Source: Nymphaea colorata
Taxonomy: Eukaryota > Streptophyta > Magnoliopsida > Nymphaeales > Nymphaeaceae
Length of the DNA stretch: 64,000 bases
NCBI RefSeq assembly: GCF_008831285.2
Contig: NC_045148.1
Location: forward strand, 1,362,001-1,426,000
Direction: 5' to 3'
Shown: positions 1 through 10,329 of the stretch, one piece after another
Numbering within the stretch: position 1 is the first letter of the stretch
How the letters are laid out: each line of letters opens with the position of its first letter
Notes under the pieces: model-generated
Database searches by the model: none
What the model saw: the letters and a program-made list of their open reading frames with translations, nothing else
Told to the model about the DNA's origin: nothing
Program-made: the position numbers and the translations under genes

Positions 1-795
1 GGTTTCATTGGAAATTTCTGCCACCACTTTGATTTTTTGAATTGCCTTTCCATGTCTTTGATTCAGATCGAGCTAGACATGCCATCGTCTCTGGATTTTC
101 TTCATATATTTCTGTTTTAGATGTGGGATTCATAACTTTTCTTCTGGCATATTCTCTTTGAATTGCTTGGCAAACTTGATTATAAATCGGCAAGGGAGTA
201 GTCATGAGAATCTGGCTACGAAGATTCTCATAGTCAGGTCCAAGACCAGCAAGCACTTTAAATATTTTGTCTTCCTCAAATCACTTTTGATAGACATCGG
301 CATCGGCAGTGGCTGGTCTTTATTGGGCGAATTCATCATACAGGTTGTGAAGTTTGTTTAAGTAGAGGCTGGTTTGCTTACTGTCTTTGGTGAGATTGGC
401 AATATCAAGTTGTAGTTGATAGACGCAGGCAAGATTGTTTTGCTTGTTGTACATCTCTCTCAATGTATCTCATATTTCATCATTGTTTCCTTGTATAGAA
501 ATAAACTAGAGATGTGAGGTTCCATAGAATTCATAAGCCAAGCCATTACCATATCATTCTCAGATTCCCAATCTTCGTAGTTGGGATCGTTCTTTGCTGG
601 AGGTGTGATTCATCCACTGATATATCCTACTTTGGATCGCCCGCTTAAGAAGAGATGGTCAGCTTTAGCCCAGCTGAGATAATTAGTGTCGTTGAGGAGA
701 ATAGAAGTGATCTTGAGCATCCCATGGCTCTGATTGTGTCCTCCTTTCATACTGCTGGAGTTGCCGCTGGATTGGTTACTAGACGTATTTGCCAT
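1..795 (-). pseudogene. Copia gag fragment (broken, runs off window)
   Basis: This is the nucleocapsid gene of a Ty1/Copia retrotransposon, read on the minus strand from an ATG at 795 and leaving the window on the left. The first 61 codons (795-610) give the typical start of this gag family, a Ser/Asn-rich leader followed by LLNDTNYLSWAKA. After a stop, the matching gag core continues in pieces down to base 5, including LAGLGPDYENLRSQI and an Arg-rich C-terminal part. At least four stops interrupt it, so it cannot make a full protein. It lies downstream of a protease-integrase fragment on the same strand, the reverse of element order, so it belongs to a different insertion. No LTR is visible here. 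Confidence 0.75.
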
Positions 796-999
796 GGTAG
801 AGGCAGAGTAAGGGAAGCAAACGGCCAGCGATCACTTTCAGCAGAAGCTCCTGTTACAAGTGTGCAGTCGCAGCTTGTGCAGCGTATTGCAAGGTTAATC
901 TCAACAAAGGATAATCAGTTGCCAACTATTGCAGGCAATTTCTTGATGACAGACGATATTTAAAAACAATGGACTACAACTTTCCATATTCTCAAAAAA

Positions 1000-2550
1000 A
1001 ACCAAGATGTGTAGGAATGATCGTCAGACACCTGGGAAGCTATTGATCCTTTGTTCGACAGCTGAAAAATATCAAAACTAACAATGCCACCAGATTGAAA
1101 CACCATAGGTTTGTTGGTTTTGGTTTTTGGTATGAGTTTGAAAAACATCAACAAGAGGAAGAGAGAGAGGAGCTAGAGCAAGAGGAGTAGTAACAAAGCT
1201 AGTGCCTTGATCTTGAGTCTCCCCCTGACTTGGTGCCTCATAAAAGGATTCATTCTCAAAAAAATTTCATGTCTCGAGTCACAAAAAACTTTCTTGATTT
1301 TGGGTCAAAACATTTGTAGCCACTTTTCTTGCTTGAGTACCCAAGGAAGATGCATTTCAAATCTCGTTTTTCAAGTTCATTTGGGAATCTCTCATGTATA
1401 TGCACAAACATTTGCACCCAAAAATTCTAAAATGTCTAATAGAGATTGTTTTGTGCATTAAAACTTCAAGAGGAAGTTGATTTTCAATACTAGAACTGGG
1501 AATTCTATTAGCAAGATAGTAGGTGGTACCAACTGCTTCTACCCAAAAAACTTGAGGCACGTTCATATGCATCATAAGAGCACGGGCAATTTTAAGAAGT
1601 TGTCTGTTTTTTCATTCTAACACCCCATTTTGTTGGGGAGTCCTTGAACACGTAAGTTGAAGTTGTATCCCTTTTTTGTTCATGAATTCCTCAAATTGTT
1701 GGTTCACATACCCCCCCCCGTTATCAGATCGAAGATTCTTAATTTTTGCACCATACTGAGTGTATACCAAATTGTAATAATCTTGGAAAACCTTAAAAGC
1801 TTCACTTTTATTTCAAAAAATATCCATGACATGCAAGATTTATCTTCGATGAAAGACACTTGATACCTGTATCCCATATAGGATTCCATGGGTGCTGGTC
1901 CCCACACGTCTGAATGTACCAAATAAAAAAAATCCATAGATCGTTCAGTGGATGTTTGAAACGGCAGCCTAGTTGACTTCGAATATTTGCAAGCAACACA
2001 AGAGTGTTCGTTAGTGGTGACATTAGGAACACATATTTTCAAGCTTCTGTCTGAAATATGCCCAAGTCTTGCATGCCACATCTGGTATTCTTGCCTCTTC
2101 TTTTCATTATTGGTGTGTACTAGAAATCTTGACTCTGGATTCTCCACCACATAAAGCCCATTTTGTTCCTGTCCTCTACCCATCTCCCTCTTCGTTTCCA
2201 GATCCTGAAATATCACATTTTTGGTTGAGAAAAGAGCCATACAATTGTAGTCTTTGTCAACTTACTAACTACATCAAACTAGTGGAGAGATTTGGTACAT
2301 AAAGAATTGAGGATGATTTGTTTTCAAAAAAAGAAAATTTCTCCGTTCCATCAACTCCAATATGTGATCTGTCGGTTGAGAAGACGGGTTTTTTGTTCAT
2401 ATGATCAATAGTGGTCAGTCTTGTCGGATCATTTGTCATATGATCGGTGGCACCAGTATCAACAAGCCACATAGATTTACTAGAATGAGTGAGAAGGGCA
2501 AGGTTGTTACCTTCAATAGAGTTGCGACCGGTTGAGAAGAGACGAGATTC
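1000..2550 (-). pseudogene. Copia protease-integrase fragment (broken)
   Basis: Internal part of a Ty1/Copia pol polyprotein on the minus strand. In order: aspartic protease at 2472-2269 with the active-site motif VDTGATDHM; the GAG-pre-integrase zinc motif at 2240-1860 (WHARLGHIS, then CVACK); the integrase start with the first catalytic Asp in HSDVWGPAP near 1900; the later core with TPQQNGV near 1640, then VPQVFWVEAVGTTYYLANR (1575-1357) and FLGYSSKKSGYKCFD near 1320. Several frameshifts and stops break it. RT and RNase H are absent after about 1000, where a gag-like stretch of another element follows. It is a truncated dead copy. Confidence 0.8.
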
Positions 2551-2582
2551 GTTTTTGAGAATTTTTGGAAAATTTTCTCTAA

Positions 2583-3054
2583 GTCCTCATTTGTTGCTAT
2601 TTGATCTTCAAAAATAACTATTATACTTGTTTATGTAGATAAAATCATATTGACAGGTGATGATAAAGAGTTCATAGCACACGTCAAAACTTATCTCAAT
2701 CAGCAATTTGAAATAAAAGACCTTGGAACCCTACGGTACTTCTTGGGTATAGAGGTGGCGCACTCAGAAAATGGAATCTTCATATGCCAAAGAAAATATA
2801 CTCTAGACCTTCTAAAGGAAACTAGATGCCTGGGAGCAAAGGCTACAGACACACCTCTTGAGATAAATTGCAAATTAAAGAAAGATGAAGGAGAAGGAAT
2901 TGAAAACATTCAAAGTTTTCAGAAATTGGTTGGGAATCTCATAAACCTGACTGTCACTCGACCAGACATCACTTATGCAGTCTCCCTGGTAAGTCAATTT
3001 ATACACAACCCGAAGTCAAGACACACTGAAGCTGCTCACAGGATCTTGAGATAA
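2583..3054 (+). pseudogene. Copia reverse transcriptase fragment
   Basis: C-terminal half of a Copia reverse transcriptase on the plus strand, opposite to the pieces on its left. The sequence shows LVYVDKIILTGDD (catalytic YVDD changed to YVDK, losing the second Asp), then IKDLGTLRYFLGIEVAHS, and the PDITYAVSLVSQF block that precedes RNase H. It is open for about 140 codons and ends at TAA 3052-3054; there is no RNase H or LTR. It ends where the repeat starting at 3055 begins. The lost metal-binding residue and the truncation make it inactive. Confidence 0.8.
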
Positions 3055-3290
3055 AAGCACAAAACTTAACTTATGGAGCAAGTCTTTAGCTTTCACCATG
3101 CATTTCTTGAGCTCACTATAGATACATACACATGTTCATCTTCTTAATTTGGTTACCATTGAACAACTAGAACAACTTGTAACTATTTCATAAATGTATG
3201 TATCTCAAAAACAAAACTTGTAACTATTTTATAAATGCATGTTTCTTAACAATTGGGGCAGGTTTATAAAATTCTCGTGAAATAGTTTCA

Positions 3291-3470
3291 TGAATCTCAC
3301 TCAATTTTTAGACACATTCAAAAATAGGATAAGCTGCACTTGTGGGGCTGCATGTAGGGGTGGGCATCGAGCCGGCCGGATGAATATGACTCAATTTTTA
3401 GGACACATTCCAAAATAGGATAAGCTATACCTGTGGGACTATGTGTAGGGGTGGGCATCAGGCCGAGTCG
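3291..3470. repeat. 90-bp tandem duplication across a MITE edge
   Basis: Two tandem units of about 90 bp (3291-3380 and 3381-3470). Each holds about 65 bp of host flank followed by the first 25 or so bases of the GC-rich MITE (TAGGGGTGGGCATC). Copy B of the surrounding repeat has only one flank unit and no MITE. Confidence 0.7.
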
Positions 3471-3800
3471 GCCCGTCGGGCCCGAAGCCCGGCCCCGGCC
3501 CGATATCCTGGGTCTCGGCCTGGTTAACAATAAAAAATAAATTTAAATTTTAAAATTATTTTTTATAATATAAAATTTGTTTTTTAATAATAAAATTATG
3601 TTATTAAAATTAAATATATACGTATTTTAAAATATTTAACAAGCCATATCATGCCGGGCCAGGCCGCACCATCGGGCCGGGCCAGGCCACACCATCGGGC
3701 CCGGGCCCAGCCCGAGACCCGGTTTTCCCATCCCGGACCCGGGCCCAACCGGGCTGTGTACCAGGTACCCGGCGGCGGCCCGGCCAGATGCCCACCCTTA
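3446..3800. mobile_element. hAT-type MITE (GC-rich ends)
   Basis: Non-autonomous DNA transposon of 355 bp with terminal inverted repeats TAGGGGTGGGCATC and GATGCCCACCCTTA, GC-rich subterminal parts (repeated GGCCCG and CCGGGC) and an AT-rich middle. The flanks ACTATGTG (3438-3445) and GCTGTGTG (3801-3808) are an 8-bp target duplication with two mismatches. The empty site GCTGTGTG survives at 22638-22645 in copy B. The 8-bp duplication points to hAT. It encodes nothing. Confidence 0.85.
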
Positions 3801-4485
3801 GCTGTGTGAAAGAGATTATTTTTTTTGTATTTTTTATTTGTAATTGACTCTGGTTCGAAAAGAAAAGGAACAATTTGTGGCCCCACTAAAGGCAAATTTA
3901 TTTATTTATGCCAATTATAAAGATCATCAATATAGATAATACAGATGAGTATTATCAATGGCATATATAACAACAAAATCCCGACTTTTCATTTCTTCTA
4001 GAAAAAAAAGGGAACAATTTGTTTCCCCATCAAAGGCAAATCTACATATACCTAATTACCAATTATGAAGACTGCCAAAATAGATAATGAATCTAACAGA
4101 TGACTCTAATATTAAAGGAGACAAATAAAATCGTCGAAGGTTCTCCATTTTCATCTGTTGTAGCACTATTTAAGTGCACCTCGCCCATCGATTATTATCA
4201 AGCACTGGATGATCGACTGCATCATGCCGTCAATCAATCACACAGCTTTTATTCGACTAGATCAGATCAACCATTTTAAATTCAATGACAGGCTTGTTCA
4301 AAAGCTACATTTTTGTAGGCCTGGTACATATAATTCTCTTGTAAATATAACAAAAGCATATAATCTTGACTTGATGTTCTCATGCGTTTTTAGATCTTAC
4401 AAATACTTGAAAATTTGGAACTCGCAGGTTATTGGAGAGATAACAGATGTAAGGTGGTGGTGATGGGGGTGTTGAAATACGCTGA

Positions 4486-5097
4486 CATCATTGTCGAGTG
4501 TAAACCTAGAGTTGTTGGCTTGCCCCTTCCATCCCATCTCTCTCTCCCTCTCTTCCACCTGGTTTGCGTATGAACCCATAATGCGCGAACACAAAACTGG
4601 TTGGTGCAATGTAATGTAACATTCCCTTTTATAACTTCTTTCGGAGTGAGTTGCCTACAGCACTCTGTGCACGCAGACTTTAGTTGGTGCATTCTCCTTC
4701 CACCCTTTTCTTTAACTATCTCATATGTCACACATGCAATAGCAATAGATGGCACTACCTGCAATATTAGAACAGTACTTCAGCCGGCTAAAGTACTTTC
4801 CACACACAACCGGCTGAATTATTGTTCTAATATTGCACGTTGTGCCATCTATTGCTATTGCATTTGTGACATATGAGATAGTTAAAGGGTGGGAGGAGGA
4901 TGCACCAACTAAAGTTTGCTGCATGCACAGAGTGCTGTACACAACTCACTCCAAAAGAAATTATAAAAGGTACACCAACCATATTCATGTTCGCGCATGA
5001 TGGGTTCATATGCAAACATGGTGAAAGAGAGGGATAGAGAGAGATGGGAAAGAAGGGGCATGCGAGCGACTCTAGGTTTACACTCGACAATGACAAT
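4486..5097. repeat. Long palindrome (fold-back repeat), copy A
   Basis: Left arm 4486-4787 and right arm 4810-5097 are reverse complements over about 290-300 bp with a 22-nt spacer. Matched landmarks are CACTCTGTGCACGCAG against CTGCATGCACAGAGTG, CAATATTAGAACAGTA against its reverse complement, and CAGCCGG against CCGGCTG at the centre. A transcript would form a long hairpin. The left arm recurs at 23260-23489 without its right partner. No coding capacity was recognised. Confidence 0.9.
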
Positions 5098-5430
5098 GAT
5101 GATCTCTCCCAAGAGCTTCGCCGCTTCCTCAAGATAATAGAGCCATAGAGGAATCTCGCCACTCAATCCATGGCGTTTCCGTCAACGTCATCATCCGTTC
5201 GGTGTCCCTCATCGATGACTTCAACCGGAAAACTATGGAGCTGCGACATGATGCAGCCTCCTAGCCGGTCATCGCGGAAGATAAATTCTTCTCCAACCTT
5301 GTGAGAGGCTACCCTGACCTCAACTTCGAAACTAACAAATTTTGGGAAACCGTGCACACCAACATGAAGAACTTGAACCAAGAGCTCTATGGCCTACTAG
5401 CGGCTGAGCATTGGGAGTAGGCGAAGGAGA
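5098..5430 (+). other. Coding-looking stretch, unidentified
   Basis: Directly right of the palindrome one plus-strand frame is open for about 85 codons apart from one TAG (near 5262) and reads like a soluble protein: SVSLIDDFNRKTMEL, then GYPDLNFETNKFWETVH and LNQELYGLLAAEHWE before a stop near 5420. The composition is more GC-rich than its surroundings. I do not recognise the family. It may be a decayed exon that moved with the fold-back repeat, or chance. Confidence 0.3.
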
Positions 5431-5439
5431 TAATAGTAT

Positions 5440-5889
5440 TAATGGGGGAGAAAATTTCCTCATGCACACACAAACAAACGAATATGCCGTAAAACAGGAT
5501 CTTGTACATGCTAAATCATTAAATCAATACTTTAAACTGTAGAAGAAACATACCTAAATCCATCTGAACAACCGGATGGTGAGATCGCAGTAGGATCTTC
5601 CACGGTTTGTGCGGAGCACGTGCGGTTTCTCTCAGATGGGGAAGAGACAAAAGCAACCATGCACAACCCTAGGGACCACTACCCTTTTATATTATGAGCA
5701 ATTACGAGTTCAACCCATCAAAGAATTCATAATTGCGTACAAGTATCTATACATTATAAAATTATCCTATACCATATAAAATGACATAATATCCCAAAAT
5801 GCAATCACTTAAGTGAATATTTACATTAAGACAGTCATATGTTTGAAATTTTTCGTTGACATATGTCGGCCCACCAAATGATCCTTACA
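5440..5889 (-). mobile_element. Copia 3' LTR (truncated element)
   Basis: On the minus strand the sequence after the RNase H remnant reads AAGTGGGAGAT (polypurine tract) and then TGTAAGGATCATTTGG, a typical Copia LTR start, so the LTR begins at 5889 and runs leftward. Its left end was placed only roughly, near 5440. There is no partner LTR to the right. It is the 3' end of an element whose 5' part is gone. Confidence 0.65.
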
Positions 5890-6720
5890 ATCTCCCACTT
5901 GGGCTAAATATGTCTTTATACACTCAGACATTACATAAAACCATAGGAGCACATAATTGTTATCTTATTAAACGTCATTTTTCACCAATCTCATCAATGC
6001 TAATATGATCACAAATATTGACATAATCAATAACATAGATCTGGTATGGATGTATAGCATAAGAATTACATGTAATGTGATTACAACATATCTATTCTCA
6101 ATTGGTCTTACTTTAAAACCTTATGTAGATCAAAAACAAAAACACAGAATGGAACCAAAGAACTTTAAATTATATTCTGTAGAAAACTGAATATGTGTTT
6201 ATACATAAGAAGAAAAAAATACAAACTCCCACTAAACCAGCACATCATCCAAGGATAAAACCCCTATATGAACAACATATTCGTGAAAGACCTTGGGTGT
6301 TAAACTTTTAGTAAGCGGATCTGCAATCATAGAGTTTATCTCAATATGCTCTAAAGACACCTGACCATTCTATATCCTCTCTTTAAAAGCCAAAAACATA
6401 ATGTCAATGTGCTTTGACTTTGACAAACTGCGGCTGCTATTAGAATACACAACTGCTGAATTATTGTCACACAATAACCTTAGTGGTCATTCTACACCAT
6501 TCATAATTTATAGCCCCGTGACAAAATTCTGTAACCATAAAGCATTATTGGATGTCTCGTAACATGCTATGAATTCTGCTGCCATAGTTGAAGTAGCTAC
6601 TAGTGTCTGTTTGACACTTTTCCATGAGATAGCTCATCCAGCCAATAGAAATACATAGGTTGAAGTAGACTTTCTACTGTTTTGGCACCCAGCAAAGTCA
6701 GAATCTGAGTCCCTTTAGAA
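5890..6720 (-). pseudogene. Copia RNase H remnant
   Basis: Minus-strand frames give the Copia RNase H in pieces: SDSDFAGCQNSRKST (first catalytic Asp block), AISWKSVKQTLVATSTMAAE, then AVVYSNSSRSLSKSKHIDIM and ADPLTKSLTPKVFHEYV. Stops fall at several places, including before the AISWK block. The order and distance to the LTR at 5889 match the 3' end of a complete element, so this is a truncated, dead insertion. Confidence 0.75.
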
Positions 6721-7195
6721 ATAATGGCAGAAGCCTCTAGGTTTACCTCCATGTCCAGAGTTCTACCACCATGCATGGCTTGTACTTTCATATCGTGCAA
6801 AGAGTTATATCCGAAGGAATCATATTGTGAGTGCATGCATGACTGCAGCCATTTACCTGAATTGTTTGATCAAGGGTCAGTTACTAAGATGATTTCCAAC
6901 TCCTTCTCTCCATATTATACAATGTCTGGAGACGAAGTGACAGAGATTTATTGTCGAGAAAGGCATCACATACAAAATAGAATGGCAAACAAAAAAAAAG
7001 TATTAGACTTAATATCCCTATCCCTGTTCATAATTAAACTTTTCGTATATTACAAGGAAATATAAACAAAGAAGAATTCAAATGCTCTGGCCCCTCTAGC
7101 GCGAGTGAATTTCATAAAAAAGAATTGCCCATAAACATTTTCTCCATGCTCATAACAGTCATAGACCAATGTTAACCTATATGAATGAGGATATG
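6721..7195. other. No gene seen
   Basis: AT-rich DNA. The open frames here are short and show no recognised motif. Confidence 0.5.
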
Positions 7196-7495
7196 TTATT
7201 TCTGAGAGCTTCTTTCAATCATGCAACATGACTTGCTTTTTGTCTTCTTGCGTGCCTGCATGAAACCCGAAATCATTCCAAGAACATGCTGCCCCTGAAT
7301 ATCCAGAATTCCTGATGCCAACACTTCACCAATCGAATCTGGCATCTCTGCAAAGATGACAATTCCCTCCTTTTCTGACCCAGCTGCTGTTAAGTCCAAT
7401 GGTTTAACAGTCTTTCCCAGCAGATTTGAGAATTGATCACAGTTGTCCTTCAGCCTTTGTTTAGCACCATCTTCAATCATGTCTTTCGTCATTGT
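7196..7495 (-). CDS. Unidentified conserved-looking ORF, probable last exon
   Basis: A minus-strand frame runs 98 codons from an ATG at about 7492 to TAA at 7196-7198 (the frame is open to 7588). It reads like a real globular protein: KQRLKDNCDQFSNLLGKTV, LDLTAAGSEKEGIVIFAEMP, DSIGEVLASGILDIQG, then a Lys-rich tail ending near CCMIERSSQK. The tail CCMI... does not form a clear lipidation signal. Codon use and composition are better than the surrounding DNA. I do not recognise the family. It may be the terminal exon of a gene whose other exons are lost. No neighbour supports a function. Confidence 0.4.
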   Translation of the reverse strand, partial: TMTKDMIEDGAKQRLKDNCDQFSNLLGKTVKPLDLTAAGSEKEGIVIFAEMPDSIGEVLASGILDIQGQHVLGMISGFMQARKKTKSKSCCMIERSSQK

Positions 7496-7589
7496 AAAGC
7501 AGAGCAAGAAAGTTAGAATAGCCACTATGTCTGGGTTGAATAGATGGAGTATATATGAGATTTTCTTTTGAACAGATGGAGTATACATT

Positions 7590-8784
7590 GAATGGCAAAA
7601 AAGGATCTTTTCTTTTGATCGTCAATTTCTAACTTTTAAGTCCAAAGTGGTTTTTGTACTTGAAAGTCCATATGGACTGCAAAACTTTTGTCACTCTGAT
7701 TACTTTCTCTTTATATGAGCTCATGATAATTGTCCATTGTTTTCGAAGATATATATTATAGCAAAATTGATTTTGGAAGCACTTCTGTATGTCAACCCTA
7801 GGAAGATGCACAATCTAAGCAGGAGTCTTCTTGGCTTTGTCATCATTTGAACGAATGATTTTAGGTCTTGCAGTCGATATGGTTGATTTATCATGCATCT
7901 TTGCCGACTGATTTTGTATGCCGAGTGGGGCCACTTTTGAGTGTAGTAACCTGTCTAGTGCAGCACCATTTAAAGGGTGTCATTTAAAGGGTGTACACCT
8001 GCCAGTCCAAACCAGATCGGATGTCCTTCTTTAAATTTGAATCCGATCCAATTTCTTAATCGGGTATTAAATTTTTTTTCATATCAGATTTTTTTCATAT
8101 CTTTCTATTTTTCTCTTTATCTTCTCATTGCAACCTTGCGCTTATATGCAAATTCAGACCTAATGTATCCAATTCCGTATGAAGCATACACATGAATTTA
8201 ACTTTCTAATGATGGCCTTACTTGTGACATGTGCTAACCAGAGCGATACCAGTTTTGACATGGAAGAGGTGGCCTCTCACCGTCAGGCTTTGCTAATTGC
8301 TACCACGAAAATTTCTTATGATTATTGTCTCCTATACTCGTTTATTGTTGTGATTAATCTTCAACTGGAAATTAATTATATATTTGGGTACATGATAACT
8401 CATACCTGTGGCCCTTGTCCTCACTTTTTCAAGCTGAATATCAGTTGCTTTCTTCGAAAGAAAAGGCTGCTTGTTTTCAAAATCTATAATCTGTTCATCA
8501 ATAAAATTTAGTGGAAAATTTTTTTATATTTTCTAGTTTATACACTCTTACTTTTTCAGTTACGACGGTGTATGATTTATTGATGATTTTGACATTTTAA
8601 TTATGAATTTTATTGTTAATTTGCAGGTGGCCGGAAGATGAAAGTGAAAGATGAAACTAAGTATATGTTGAAAACATGCAATATTTTTGGTACCTTTCAT
8701 TACTAATTGTATAATTTTTTAACCATGTAAACAATTTGTGATCAATGAAAAATTTGGTTGATCTTTTGTTCAGAGTCCCTTTTC
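7590..8784. other. Non-coding AT-rich stretch
   Basis: No gene recognised. A 14-bp direct repeat (CATTTAAAGGGTGT) lies near 7968-7995, at the edge of a stretch beginning GGGTGTACACC that resembles hAT MITE ends, but no second terminus was found. Confidence 0.4.
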
Positions 8785-8806
8785 TATATATATATATATA
8801 TATATA
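8785..8806. repeat. (TA)n microsatellite
   Basis: Eleven TA units. To its right at 8807-9027 a plus-strand frame is open but has no recognised motif. Confidence 0.9.
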
Positions 8807-9601
8807 GGCAGCGTTTTCGTACCGCTGCAAGAGCAGCAAGTCAGCATAAAACAAGAAGCTGTGGTAATCTGACGTTGGCCGGCATTTATTACACGTCGGG
8901 AAGCATGACAGGTACATTTATGTGTGTCTCATATGCAGAACACGTGTGCAAAAAACAGGGCTTCCTCTTCAAGCATGTGACAAATAACTCAAGGACAGGA
9001 AACAGTGACGCTGGTGGGGTTACATGAAAGTCCACAATAAATGGTATCCAAAACACTATGGGCTTAAGAGAAGTAAGAAAATCTATGACTACCTTTCGAA
9101 GACTTGGACTGGTAATAGGTTGCTGTACACTGTTTAGAACGCTCGTTGAATCATACTACCCAATTAAAGACCCATATGTAAGAAAACATGGTAGGAGAAC
9201 CCATGATCCCCATGCAACAGGCTCACATCTTCCACCAAGCAGCAACAGATCATGTGCCGACTTGCACTAGTGGGTGCAGGTCTGTGCCTGATTGTATTGT
9301 GGGCCTGCCAGTTTGCTGTTTCCAATAAGAACGAGTCACAAATCATTCAACTGAGAATGTGGATCTAAAAAAGTAATCAGCATTTTGAATGAAAAATTGA
9401 TCGAGGGACGCCAGTCTCATGTCTTCTCTTCACTTTCATTTCCACTGCTCTTCTAGAACACAGACAAACAAACAAATAAAAGAAGACATATATCTTGATG
9501 ATATTGGTATCTCATACCAATATTTATTGGCGGCAGATCAGCTGGAGCAACACATGGCGCCCACTTGTTGATGTGGACTTCTGAACGCTTTGTCTGAGAA
9601 A

Positions 9602-10256
9602 AACTGCAGGTGGGATGGTAGAACATGCGTGAAGAACAGTCGGTCCCTGAACAGAAGGCTGCTGAGGTTCTGTAAGAAGCAGTATCTCCCTCCCTACGAG
9701 GTGCAGTTGCGAGTGGAAGGCTCACTAAGGTGAGAGGTGGAAGCAGTTTGCTCTGACAAATGGACAGGGAATCAAGAATGCCTTCTGTTAACAGCTGAAC
9801 TCTGAAAAGGAAATGCTACAAGGTGAAAGAACAAGATATATCTAAATCCAAAAGGAAAAGAGTTCACCCTGATAAGTGGCCGGCTATAAATCAAGATCAA
9901 ATATGTTTGCAAATGGCATCGGGCAGGTTCAAAGAAAGAAAGGAGGTAGCATACCGTGCTAAAGACTCCACAATCTCATCCTCACTCAGGAGTATGTCAG
10001 CAGAGCGGGTGTGTCTACCACTCTTGAAAACTTTGTTCTGCAGAAGAGGATCTTTGTTGAAAACTTCTGTCAACAAAAGAGCATCATGTTGGCTGCTAAC
10101 AACAACGACTCACTGAAACACATTCAGGATATCACTGAAGGAAGGCGTAAGGTTCCTTACACGCTGGTTTCTCTTACTGCCTACATTCAAAGAATTAAAA
10201 TTTTGAGTATCAACCCTGTGCACCATACACCGTCCATTCTGGTTAGACACCTGTGA
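9602..10256 (+). pseudogene. Exon-like block kept in both duplicates
   Basis: Two stretches stay open in the same frame in both copies. The first starts about 9602 and reads CRWDGRTCVKNS, LNRRLLRFCKKQ and YEVQLRVEGSLR, ending at a 5' splice-site-like AAG|GTGAG at 9728. The second (9823-10116, overlapped by another frame to 10256) reads KRVHPDKWPAINQDQICLQM and AKDSTISSS, then TTLENFVLQKRIFVENFC after a frame change. The paralogue at 24410-24530 and 27553-27810 keeps most residues. I do not recognise the family. The frame change suggests a decayed gene fragment. Confidence 0.35.
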
Positions 10257-10329
10257 AGGCTTTTGTGGAGCTGTCTGCTGTACCTTTCTTCTCTTCGGCT
10301 TCCCCTTTTGTGACCTGTATCGTGGTAGC

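Larger units (their letters stand above)
3055..4485. repeat. Unclassified repeat, copy A
   Basis: This stretch matches 22329-23260 in direct orientation with roughly 95 % identity in the first 250 bases. Homology begins abruptly with AAAGCACAAAACTTAAC in both copies and continues through the palindrome arm that follows. Copy A differs by a hAT-type MITE (3446-3800) and a 90-bp flank duplication (3291-3470). No protein-coding potential, LTR or poly-A tail was seen, so the class is unknown; it may be part of a segmental duplication rather than a transposon. Confidence 0.75.

Noticed and set aside
3596-3895. Minus-strand ORFs rich in Gly/Pro/Trp
   Set aside because: Lie in the GC-rich ends of the hAT MITE; composition artefact.
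7968-8200. Possible MITE starting GGGTGTACACC
   Set aside because: No matching terminal inverted repeat or target duplication found.
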